Below, piece after piece: positions 1 to 6,346 of a stretch of DNA of 11,886 nt (positions are counted from its first letter, which is position 1; each line of letters opens with the position of its first letter). Below the pieces are notes generated by a model. The model searched no databases, was not told the DNA's origin, and saw only the letters and a list, made by a program, of their open reading frames with translations. Position numbers and translations under genes: made by a program. The stretch comes from Candidatus Zhuqueibacterota bacterium (GTDB lineage Bacteria; Zhuqueibacterota; Zhuqueibacteria; Residuimicrobiales; Krinioviventaceae), in assembly GCA_003854995.1 (NCBI GenBank), contig RQOI01000354.1:1-11886 (forward strand). Reading direction: 5' to 3'.

Positions 1-22
1 CCTCGTCGCTGAAAATTATCAG

Positions 23-51
23 TTGTCTTTTTCGGCAGAATTTGTTATATA
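23..51 (+). promoter_or_regulatory. Putative promoter of the cytochrome gene
   Basis: A sigma70-like pair is visible: TTGTCT at 23-28 and TATATA at 46-51, with a 17-base spacer. The predicted start near 58 would give a leader of about 30 bases holding the GGAGG at 76-80 before the ATG at 89. The assignment rests only on consensus matching and position; AT-rich intergenic DNA often gives such matches. Confidence 0.4.
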
Positions 52-88
52 AATGGGCAGCAGAAAAAGAACGACGGAGGATCTTGTC

Positions 89-628
89 ATGAAAAGAGCC
101 CTGCTTCTGCTCCTTTTTGTTCTCCCTGTGGCGTCCGTCTTTCAGGCGCTGTCAGCGGATGCTCAATATGTTGGCGCCAAAAAATGTATGATGTGTCATA
201 AGAGTGAAAATCGTGGCGATCAATGGGGAAAATGGTCTGCCGGGCCGCATGCCAAAGCCTTTATAACATTGAAATCCGATGCGTCAAAGACAATCGCCCA
301 GCAGATGGGCATAGCTGATCCGAGCAGTCATGGCAAATGCCTGCAATGTCATGTGACCGCGTTCGGCGCACCGGCAGCGAAACTGGCGGACGGCTTCTCG
401 CATGACGAGGGCGTCGGTTGTGAAGCCTGCCACGGTCCGGGTTCACTTTACAAGTCCATGCGAGTGATGAAAAACCTGGCCGCCGGCACGCAGGATCCGC
501 AAGCCGTCGCCTTTATCAGAGGTGATGCAGAGAGTTGCCTGGGATGTCACAATGAGGCAAGTCCCACTTACAAACCGTTTGACTTTGATAAAGCCTGGGC
601 TGAAATCGAGCATAACATTCCTCAGTGA
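89..628 (+). CDS. Secreted tetrahaem cytochrome c (cytochrome c554-like)
   Basis: A 179-residue exported electron-transfer protein. Residues 1-25 form a signal peptide (KR, then a leucine-rich core, then an ADA cleavage site before Q26). Four CxxCH haem-binding motifs follow: CMMCH 33-37, CLQCH 84-88, CEACH 111-115 and CLGCH 150-154. The GVGCEACHGPG context around the third haem is typical of the cytochrome c554 family, which carries electrons in the periplasm. His54 and His105 are possible distal haem ligands. The start at 89 is chosen because GGAGG (76-80) lies 8 bases upstream and the signal peptide begins there; the in-frame start at 53 would add 12 polar residues and lacks a ribosome site. 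The small CPXCG gene follows after 20 bases, so the two are probably co-transcribed. The redox partner and electron donor or acceptor cannot be told from the window. Confidence 0.9.
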   Translation: MKRALLLLLFVLPVASVFQALSADAQYVGAKKCMMCHKSENRGDQWGKWSAGPHAKAFITLKSDASKTIAQQMGIADPSSHGKCLQCHVTAFGAPAAKLADGFSHDEGVGCEACHGPGSLYKSMRVMKNLAAGTQDPQAVAFIRGDAESCLGCHNEASPTYKPFDFDKAWAEIEHNIPQ

Positions 629-648
629 AACGTTGCAGAGGTGCTGTC

Positions 649-840
649 ATGAAATTTCGAGATTCAGCAACCATCGCGTGCCCTTACTGTGGACAAAAGA
701 TAATTTTCGATGTTGATCCTTCCGTGCCACTGCAGGACTATGTCGAGGATTGCCAAGTGTGCTGCCGTCCCATTTTCTTGACCGTTGTTATAGATGCCAA
801 GGGGCGTCCGCACATCACTGCCCGACGCGAGGATGACTGA
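649..840 (+). CDS. CPXCG motif-containing cysteine-rich protein
   Basis: A 63-residue protein with CPYCG at residues 11-15 and a second pair, CQVC, at 35-38, which together could hold one zinc ion in a ribbon-like fold. Size and spacing match the small Cys_rich_CPXCG family of unknown function, found in many Gram-negative bacteria. There is no signal peptide or membrane segment, so it is probably cytoplasmic. The ATG at 649 is preferred because AGAGGTG (about 637-643) sits about 6 bases upstream; the GTG at 625 overlaps the cytochrome stop and has no ribosome site. The family call is sound; the function is unknown. Confidence 0.85.
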   Translation: MKFRDSATIACPYCGQKIIFDVDPSVPLQDYVEDCQVCCRPIFLTVVIDAKGRPHITARREDD

Positions 841-897
841 AGAAAAGCCAAATGATTGATGGTTCAAGGTTGTTCGACTGTAATTTTGGAGGTCATG

Positions 898-2073
898 ATG
901 AAATCCTTTGTCCATGCTGCCATTTTTTTCTTGACAGGCGCATTGTGCGCAGCGCTTTATGGCGCCGACCTTGCGGATCTTGCCAGGATTCAGACCGGCG
1001 TGCAAAGCAAACGCATCTCCAGCTATGACCGGAGCGGCGGCAATAATGATCGCTTCGAAAACATCCCGGTCGGCGAGCGTCGAACGCTCTTTGCCGTGCA
1101 GGGCGCCGGCATCATCAATCACATCTGGATCACCATCGCACCGCCGCCGGAAAGGCTGAGTCGCAACGATATCATTCTGCGAATCTATTGGGATGGCAAC
1201 GAATTCCCATCTGTCGAGTCGCCGATCGGGCCATTTTTCGGCCAGGGCTGGAACGAGAGCTATCCGTTCTCCAGTCTGCCCCTCGCCGCCGGTCCGGTTG
1301 ACGGGCGCGGACTGGTCTCATATTGGGCGATGCCTTTTGCAAAGGGCGCCAAAATCGAAGTTGAAAATCAGGCCAATCGCCCTATTGAAGCTTTTTATTA
1401 CTATGTCGACTATGTGGAAATGGCGGAACTGCCCGAAGGGATGGGGCGATTTTGCGCCTGGTACAACCATGAGCTGACCGAGGCGCTGCCGGAGGGAGAA
1501 AATGAATGGGGCGCGCTGGGTGAAGGGGGGGGAAATCCGTCCGGCAAAGAGAACTATCTGTTCGTCGATGTAAAAGGCAAAGGCCATTACGTGGGCGTCA
1601 ACTATTTTGTCCATTCGCCCGGTCCGATGTGGTATGGCGAGGGTGATGATATGATCTATATTGATGGCGACGAGAATCCGACCTTGCACGGCACTGGCAC
1701 TGAGGATTATTTCAACACCTCGTGGTGCCCCAAAACATTATTCAGCCATCCCTATTACGGCTACGCCCGCGTCAATGATGACATCGGCTGGATGGGCCGC
1801 ACGCATGTCTATCGATTTCACATCGCCGATCCAATCTATTTCGACAGATCGCTGCGCGTGACCATCGAGCATGGCCACAACAACTGCCTCACGCTCGATC
1901 TCGCCAGCGTCGCCTACTGGTATCAGCAGCCGCCGTTGAGCGCGTTGCCGCCGATTCCCGGCAAAGAGGAAAGGGTGCTGCAAGGCTTCAACGAGACGTG
2001 GCAGATACATCAATGGCGCCAGGAGTGGCGCAAAGCCAAGGGCGGCGGTTCACAGCTGTGGGGAAATGAATAG
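898..2073 (+). CDS. Exported GH172 family glycoside hydrolase (DUF2961)
   Basis: A 391-residue protein with a signal peptide (about 1-22, ending ALYGA). The body has the DUF2961 signature: GEGDDMIYIDGD at 247-258 and GTGTEDYF at 265-272. This family was renamed GH172 after characterised members were shown to act on alpha-D-fructofuranosides (difructose dianhydride I synthase/hydrolase) and on D-arabinofuranosides. Glu248 and Glu269 are 21 residues apart, the same spacing as the catalytic pair Glu270/Glu291 I recall for the Bifidobacterium enzyme, so the active site appears intact. The protein probably works in the periplasm or outside the cell on a furanoside-containing glycan; the substrate cannot be assigned. 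Of the adjacent ATGs at 895 and 898, the second is preferred because GGAGG (888-892) is 5 bases upstream. An 8-G run at 1525-1532 does not break the frame. Confidence 0.88.
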   Translation: MKSFVHAAIFFLTGALCAALYGADLADLARIQTGVQSKRISSYDRSGGNNDRFENIPVGERRTLFAVQGAGIINHIWITIAPPPERLSRNDIILRIYWDGNEFPSVESPIGPFFGQGWNESYPFSSLPLAAGPVDGRGLVSYWAMPFAKGAKIEVENQANRPIEAFYYYVDYVEMAELPEGMGRFCAWYNHELTEALPEGENEWGALGEGGGNPSGKENYLFVDVKGKGHYVGVNYFVHSPGPMWYGEGDDMIYIDGDENPTLHGTGTEDYFNTSWCPKTLFSHPYYGYARVNDDIGWMGRTHVYRFHIADPIYFDRSLRVTIEHGHNNCLTLDLASVAYWYQQPPLSALPPIPGKEERVLQGFNETWQIHQWRQEWRKAKGGGSQLWGNE

Positions 2074-2295
2074 GATAGCCAGAGCCTGATGTTCAGGAGG
2101 CGGCTGGCGCGGCGCATTCTATGCGAGACCGGCCACGGATGCCCCTGTGGAAAAACTGCCCGGCGTAAGCGGTGGTGAGAATCGCGCCATGCGCAATGCT
2201 GTCCACACCAATATCAGAGTCCCTGGCTCCTGGCATAGGCGTGCATCCTCTGGTGACAGCTGACTCCGGTGCACGCCCGCCGGCGAGCGCGTCAA
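2074..2295. other. GC-rich intergenic stretch, possible degenerate reading frame
   Basis: This 222-base gap lies between the convergent GH172 and nagB genes. A 68-codon minus-strand frame (2299 down to 2093) starts in an ATGA overlap with the nagB stop codon, the geometry of translational coupling, but its translation is rich in Ala, Gly and Arg and matches no family I recognise. No T-rich intrinsic terminator is visible for either flanking gene. It is best read as non-coding or decayed sequence. Confidence 0.3.
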
Positions 2296-3105
2296 TCATA
2301 ATTCCGGCAGCGTGGCCAACGCCTCCTTTTCAATGTCCTTGAAATAACGGACAGTGCCGACGCGCAGCTCCATTGTTGATTCTTCATCGCACACAATCAT
2401 GCCATGCGGATGCAGCTGCAACATAGAGGCCGTCCACATGTGATTGATCCCGTCCTCGACCACCTTTCGCAGCGCACGGGCTTTTGTCAGTCCGGAGATG
2501 ATGATGATCACTTCGCCGGCATCCATCACCGTGCCTACACCTACTGTCAGCGCTGTCTTAGGCACCTGGTCGACGTCCTTGCCGAAAAAGCGCGAGTTCG
2601 CGATGCGAGTATCTTCGGTGAGGGTTTTGATGCGAGTCCTTGACGACAGGGAGGATGCGGGCTCGTTGAAGGCGATGTGCCCGTCCGCTCCAATGCCGCC
2701 CAGGAACAGATCAATGCCTCCCACTGCTCTGATCTTGTCTTCAAAGTCAGCGCACTCTTTTTCCACATCCGGCGCATTGCCATCGAGAATGTTTATGTTC
2801 TCTTTTTTAATGTCGATATGCTTGAACAGATTGTCCCACATGAAGTAATGATAGCTCTGCGGATGCGATGCGGCCAGCCCGACGTATTCATCCATGTTGA
2901 AAGTGACGACATTGGCAAATGATACTTTATTCTGGCGGTGGAGCCTGATGAGCTCCCGGTATGTTCCCAGCGGCGATGAGCCGGTGGGCAGACCAAGGAC
3001 AAAAGGATTGTCGGGCGTCGCGTTTAGCCTGTTTATTCTTTGCGCCACATAGTGAGCGGTCCAGACGCTGAGTTTCTCGTAATTTTCATGGATGAGAATT
3101 CGCAT
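2296..3105 (-). CDS. nagB: Glucosamine-6-phosphate deaminase
   Basis: A 269-residue cytoplasmic enzyme that converts glucosamine 6-phosphate to fructose 6-phosphate and ammonia, the last step of amino-sugar catabolism. It aligns by eye almost without gaps with the 266-residue E. coli NagB. The catalytic residues keep the same numbers: Asp72 (FNMDEYVGL), Asp141, His143 and Glu148 (GADGHIAFNEP). The allosteric GlcNAc-6-phosphate contacts Ser151, Ser152, Arg158, Lys160 and Tyr254 are also present, so activation by GlcNAc-6-phosphate is likely. The ATG at 3105 is chosen because it matches the family N-terminus and has GGAGG upstream; the frame stays open to 3213, but the extra 36 residues are unlike the family. 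No nagA, transporter or regulator gene is in the window. The upstream region contains several symmetric elements, listed separately. Confidence 0.96.
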   Translation of the reverse strand: MRILIHENYEKLSVWTAHYVAQRINRLNATPDNPFVLGLPTGSSPLGTYRELIRLHRQNKVSFANVVTFNMDEYVGLAASHPQSYHYFMWDNLFKHIDIKKENINILDGNAPDVEKECADFEDKIRAVGGIDLFLGGIGADGHIAFNEPASSLSSRTRIKTLTEDTRIANSRFFGKDVDQVPKTALTVGVGTVMDAGEVIIIISGLTKARALRKVVEDGINHMWTASMLQLHPHGMIVCDEESTMELRVGTVRYFKDIEKEALATLPEL

Positions 3106-3136
3106 TGCTTCCTCCGTATTGGGCTTTGTGATGGTT

Positions 3137-3179
3137 GGATTGATTGAAGAATATAAAATTATGCGTGCAAAATCAATCC
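3137..3179 (-). promoter_or_regulatory. Putative nagB promoter framed by a 9-bp inverted repeat
   Basis: Perfect 9-base arms GGATTGATT (3137-3145) and AATCAATCC (3171-3179) are separated by 25 AT-rich bases. Read on the minus strand, TTGATT (plus 3171-3176) can serve as -35 and TATTCT (plus 3148-3153) as -10, with a 17-base spacer. That puts the transcription start near 3141, inside the second arm, and leaves a leader of about 36 bases before the nagB ATG. A regulator binding the arms would cover both promoter ends. On the plus strand the second arm is followed by seven T, so a weak terminator reading is possible, but no upstream plus-strand gene needs one. Confidence 0.4.
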
Positions 3180-3194
3180 TTTTTTTGCTTCTCG

Positions 3195-3206
3195 AAAGCG
3201 CTTGTA
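3195..3206. promoter_or_regulatory. Possible LacI-family operator core
   Basis: The sequence GAAAGCGCTTGT contains the perfect palindrome AAGCGCTT (3196-3203). Operators of LacI-family sugar regulators and CcpA-type catabolite sites often have the form GAAAGCGCTTTC. It lies about 91 bases upstream of the nagB start codon, upstream of the candidate -35, where it could influence either nagB or the rightward operon. The outer bases are not symmetric, so this is a weak call. Confidence 0.25.
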
Positions 3207-3232
3207 CATTCAACGATTTTTCTTAAATTAGT

Positions 3233-3294
3233 TCTGATTTTCGCGCCCGACCGCAAGCAAAAAACAGCAAGACTGAGCAGCATCGAAAATCAGA
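3233..3294. repeat. Inverted repeat with 11-bp arms
   Basis: TCTGATTTTCG (3233-3243) and CGAAAATCAGA (3284-3294) are perfect inverted copies around a 40-base loop, in the divergent region between nagB and the GIY-YIG gene. As RNA it could form a long-loop hairpin in the leader of the rightward operon; as DNA it could be a pair of regulator half-sites. No T-run follows either arm closely, so it does not look like an intrinsic terminator. Confidence 0.4.
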
Positions 3295-3358
3295 TGTCAC
3301 CTGCGCCACAACGCCCGAATAGGCCAAAAGGCTGTCTTGCAGAAAGTTGATTTTTGCG

Positions 3359-3646
3359 ATGAAAAGTATGGATTGGCACCTGTACATCATTCAGTGCAGC
3401 GATGATTCGTTCTACACCGGCATCACCACCGACGTCGGGCGGCGGTTTCAGGAGCACATGGAGCAAGGCCGTAAGAGCGCCAGGTATGTGCGGGGCAGAG
3501 GTCCGCTGCGGCTGGTTTTTGCGGAAAAAATTGGCGGCAAAGGCGAGGCCTATCGGATCGAAAAAAAGGTCAAAGGCTTGTCAAAGCAACGGAAAGATCG
3601 CCTCGTTTGCGGCGAGCTCACCCTTGTCGATCTGTTGCACAAATAG
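3359..3646 (+). CDS. GIY-YIG nuclease-like protein (YhbQ/UPF0213 type)
   Basis: A 95-residue single-domain protein. The GIY-YIG core is seen as LYIIQC (8-13) followed by YTGIT (19-23), then Arg28 and Glu68 in RIEKKVKGLSKQRK, so the usual catalytic Tyr, Arg and Glu positions are filled. Stand-alone members such as E. coli YhbQ are small predicted endonucleases linked to DNA repair or mobile-element control, but the cellular role here is not known. Three starts are possible: TTG 3347, ATG 3359 and ATG 3368. None has a clear ribosome site; 3359 is used, and 3368 would begin directly at the conserved domain. It is the first gene of a tight plus-strand run, with rsmE beginning 9 bases after its stop. 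Confidence 0.87.
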   Translation: MKSMDWHLYIIQCSDDSFYTGITTDVGRRFQEHMEQGRKSARYVRGRGPLRLVFAEKIGGKGEAYRIEKKVKGLSKQRKDRLVCGELTLVDLLHK

Positions 3647-3655
3647 AGAGCAGCG

Positions 3656-4378
3656 ATGAATCTGATACTGTTCGATGCAGAAGAGACTGACAAGCCGATC
3701 CCGTTGCAGGATGAGCGGGCGCAGCATATCCTCAACCTGCTCAAGCTGAAACCCGGGGATCGGCTGCGGGTCGGGCTGCTCAACGGGCCGAAAGGATGCG
3801 CTTTTTTTCGTCGTGCAGGTTCGGATGGGCTCATTCTGGATTTCACCTGGGAAGAGCAAGTGGAGCCGCCTCCGGATCCTCTCACTCTGATCATCGGCTT
3901 GTCTCGTCCGCATACGAACCAGAAAATATTGCAGCAGGCTGCTGCGATCGGCGTGCGACGGATGCTGTTTGTCCGCACCGAACTGGGCGAGGGCTCTTAT
4001 GCCGCGAGCAAATTGTGGGTGAGCGGCGAGTATAAACGGCATCTCATCCTGGGCGCGCAGCAGGCGCGTTCAACCCATATCCCGGTCGTCGAATTCGGCA
4101 CTCCGCTCTGGATCGCGATGCACCTGGTCGAAGATATTTCGCAAAAGATCGTCTTGCATCACGATGAGGGCGCTCCTCGCCTGACGCGGATCAACATTCT
4201 CAAGGATGAGAGCATTGTCCTGGCCATCGGCGCCGAGAGAGGCTGGACTGAAAACGAGATGGCCATGTTTCGGCGGAACGGATTTTCGCCGGCGATGATA
4301 GGCGACCGCGTCCTGCGAACCGAGACGGCCGTGGTGGCGGCGCTGACGCTCGTCAAGGCCGCCATCGGCGCGTGGTGA
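3656..4378 (+). CDS. rsmE: 16S rRNA m3U1498 methyltransferase RsmE
   Basis: A 240-residue SPOUT-class methyltransferase that uses S-adenosylmethionine to methylate N3 of U1498 (E. coli numbering) in 16S rRNA. The N-terminal PUA-like part (about 1-70) includes HILNLLKLKPGDRLRVG; the C-terminal knot domain contains IGAERGW (191-197) and RVLRTETA (218-225), the latter strongly diagnostic. The usual knot motif GPEGG is here GAERG, and the middle motif reads QQARSTHIP (135-143) rather than the common EQ-type; the first variant is seen in an RsmE branch with GPERGW, but Ala in place of Pro is less usual. Length is normal. The start follows the GIY-YIG stop by 9 bases, with AGAG as a modest ribosome site, so the two genes are probably co-transcribed. 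Confidence 0.92.
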   Translation: MNLILFDAEETDKPIPLQDERAQHILNLLKLKPGDRLRVGLLNGPKGCAFFRRAGSDGLILDFTWEEQVEPPPDPLTLIIGLSRPHTNQKILQQAAAIGVRRMLFVRTELGEGSYAASKLWVSGEYKRHLILGAQQARSTHIPVVEFGTPLWIAMHLVEDISQKIVLHHDEGAPRLTRINILKDESIVLAIGAERGWTENEMAMFRRNGFSPAMIGDRVLRTETAVVAALTLVKAAIGAW

Positions 4379-4409
4379 CCCGGATGTGGATCAAATGAGA
4401 GAGAATAGG

Positions 4410-5180
4410 ATGCAGATGGATCGGTGGTCACTCGAGCAGATGCGAGTCCTGATCACCGGCGGCACGCGAGGCATCGGCTACGCGATCGCCAACCAGGTCC
4501 TCGAACGCGGCGGCGTCATTTATATTGTGGCGCGCAATCAGGAGCTCTTGCAGAAACGACTGCAGGAATGGCAGCAAAAGGGTTACCAAGCTTTTGGCCG
4601 GCCGGGAGATATTGCCGACCCGGCCAGTCGACAGGAGCTGTTTGCCCACATCGCAGAACTGTGGGGAAGTTTAGATGTCCTCATCAATAATGTCGGGATG
4701 AATATTCGCAAAAAGGCTGTCGACTATAGCTCGGATGAATATGATGAGATTTTGACGACAAATTTACACTCGGTTTTCGACATGTGCCGGCGCGCGTATG
4801 CATTGTTGCAGAAATCGACTTTTGCCTCGGTGGTCAATATTCTGTCCGTCGCTGGTTTGACCCATTTGCGCACCGGCGCGCCCTATGGCCTGAGCAAGGC
4901 GGCTCTGCTGCAGCTGACGCGCAATCTGGCTGTCGAATGGGCGCAGGACGGCATTCGGGTGAACGCCGTGGCGCCGTGGTACACCAGGACGCCGATGGTC
5001 GAACAGCTGCTCAGCGATCGCAGCTATCTCAACGACATCATTCGGCGGACGCCGCTTGGTCGCATTGCCGAGCCCGAAGAGATCGCGGCTGTGGCGGCGT
5101 TTTTGTGCATGCCCGCGTCGTCTTACATCACCGGCCAGTGCATTGCCGTGGATGGCGGATTTACAATTTACGGTTTTTAG
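4410..5180 (+). CDS. Tropinone-reductase-like SDR oxidoreductase
   Basis: A 256-residue short-chain dehydrogenase/reductase of the classical type. It has the nucleotide-binding TGGTRGIG (16-23), NNVG (93-96) and the catalytic tetrad Asn118, Ser146, Tyr159 and Lys163 (YGLSK). Arg42 after the second strand favours NADP(H). The phrases NNVGMNIRKKAVDY and VAPWYTRTPMVE closely recall plant-type tropinone reductases and their bacterial relatives; the bacterial substrates are generally unknown ketones or alcohols, so no specific reaction is claimed. Starts at GTG 4386 and ATG 4395, 4410 and 4416 are all in frame. 4410 has GAGAGAG (4397-4403) 6 bases upstream, and 4416 has AGGA (4407-4410); they differ by two residues. 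It follows rsmE by 31 bases and precedes cysK by 35. Confidence 0.9.
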   Translation: MQMDRWSLEQMRVLITGGTRGIGYAIANQVLERGGVIYIVARNQELLQKRLQEWQQKGYQAFGRPGDIADPASRQELFAHIAELWGSLDVLINNVGMNIRKKAVDYSSDEYDEILTTNLHSVFDMCRRAYALLQKSTFASVVNILSVAGLTHLRTGAPYGLSKAALLQLTRNLAVEWAQDGIRVNAVAPWYTRTPMVEQLLSDRSYLNDIIRRTPLGRIAEPEEIAAVAAFLCMPASSYITGQCIAVDGGFTIYGF

Positions 5181-5215
5181 CCTGGATTTTAATCTTTTGC
5201 CGACAGGAGACGAAA

Positions 5216-6184
5216 ATGGCCAAAATATATGCTGACAACAGCCTATCCATCGGCCGGACGCCGCTGGTCAAGTTGAACAGAATGGCGGACAAGGCCACTA
5301 TTCTTGCCAAGATAGAGGGCCGCAATCCCGCCTATTCGGTCAAGTGTCGCATCGGCGCATCCATGGTCTGGGATGCGGAGGAGCGCGGCCTGTTGACGCC
5401 GGGTAAGACGATCGTCGAACCGACGAGCGGCAATACCGGCATTGCACTGGCATTTGTCGCTGCCGCGCGCGGCTACAGGCTCATTCTCACCATGCCGGAG
5501 ACCATGAGCATTGAACGGCGCAAACTGCTAAAGATCTTTGGCGCGCAGGTCATCCTGACCGAAGGGGCAAAAGGTATGAAAGGCGCCATACAGATGGCAG
5601 AAGCGATCGTTGCGGGTGATCCGGAGAAATGCATTCTGTTGCAGCAGTTCAACAATCCGGCGAATCCCCGCATCCATGAGCAGACCACCGGACCCGAAAT
5701 ATGGCAGGACACCGACGGAGAAATCGATATCCTGGTGAGCGGCGTTGGCACAGGCGGTACAATCAGTGGTGTCTCTCGATATATCAAAAATGTTCAAGGC
5801 AGAAAAATGATGAGCGTGGCTGTTGAGCCGGAAGCGAGCCCGGTCATCAGCCAGACATTGGCCGGCGATGCATTGACGCCTGGACCGCACAAGATTCAAG
5901 GCATTGGCGCCGGATTCATTCCGCAGAATCTCGATTTGTCCATGATCGATGCTGTTGAACTGGTGTCGAACGAGGAAGCGTTCGAACACGCTCGTCGGCT
6001 GGCAAAAGAGGAGGGCATCCTGGCCGGCATCTCCTGCGGCGCCGCCGTCGCTGCCGCCATTCGCCTGAGTGAACGGCCTGAAAATGCGGGAAAAACCATC
6101 GTCGTCATATTGCCGGACAGCGGTGAACGATATCTCTCGACAGCGCTGTTCGATGGACTGTTTGACAAAGAGACCGGTTTGTAA
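5216..6184 (+). CDS. cysK: Cysteine synthase A (O-acetylserine sulfhydrylase)
   Basis: A 322-residue PLP enzyme that makes L-cysteine from O-acetylserine and sulfide in the cytoplasm. Lys43 in NPAYSVKCRIG is the Schiff-base lysine. TSGNTG (70-75) binds substrate, GVGTGGT (176-182) cups the PLP phosphate, and SGERYLST near the C-terminus is also conserved. It follows the E. coli CysK sequence nearly residue for residue as I remember it, including MPETMSIERRKLLK and KIQGIGAGFIP. One small difference is ISCGAAVAAA where the E. coli enzyme has ISSGAAVAAA. The start at 5216 has AGGAGA (5205-5210) upstream; the longer in-frame extension to 4784 runs through the SDR gene and is a shadow. No cysE or sulfate-assimilation gene is adjacent, and no clear terminator follows. 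Confidence 0.96.
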   Translation: MAKIYADNSLSIGRTPLVKLNRMADKATILAKIEGRNPAYSVKCRIGASMVWDAEERGLLTPGKTIVEPTSGNTGIALAFVAAARGYRLILTMPETMSIERRKLLKIFGAQVILTEGAKGMKGAIQMAEAIVAGDPEKCILLQQFNNPANPRIHEQTTGPEIWQDTDGEIDILVSGVGTGGTISGVSRYIKNVQGRKMMSVAVEPEASPVISQTLAGDALTPGPHKIQGIGAGFIPQNLDLSMIDAVELVSNEEAFEHARRLAKEEGILAGISCGAAVAAAIRLSERPENAGKTIVVILPDSGERYLSTALFDGLFDKETGL

Positions 6185-6346
6185 AGAAATCTTAAAAAAT
6201 CCTTCTGCGAATCCTGAAAATTCATCTATTTAAATACAAAAGTGTAGAACGGGACGCTGACGAAAACGCGGCCATCCCATGGTTATATATTGACGAGATG
6301 TAGATTTTATGCTAAAGCACGCATGGGCACTGAAGGAGGGCTCCTG

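Noticed and set aside
856..888. Promoter-like TTGATG / 17 / TGTAAT, and a TAATTTTG box, before the GH172 gene
   Set aside because: Either would start transcription within or after the GGAGG at 888-892, leaving no usable leader; no TTTG lies at the right distance for the Bacteroidetes reading.
1525..1532. Run of eight G in the GH172 gene as a possible frameshift or slippage site
   Set aside because: The frame continues on both sides into conserved GH172 motifs, so the gene is intact as read.
4784..5215. Upstream extension of the cysK reading frame
   Set aside because: It overlaps the SDR gene in another frame and is not like any CysK N-terminus; 5216 has AGGAGA and the family N-terminus.
6240..6320. 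Promoter for the lipoprotein gene (TTGACG at 6290 and AT-rich TATATATT nearby)
   Set aside because: No -10 and -35 pair with an acceptable spacer could be found.
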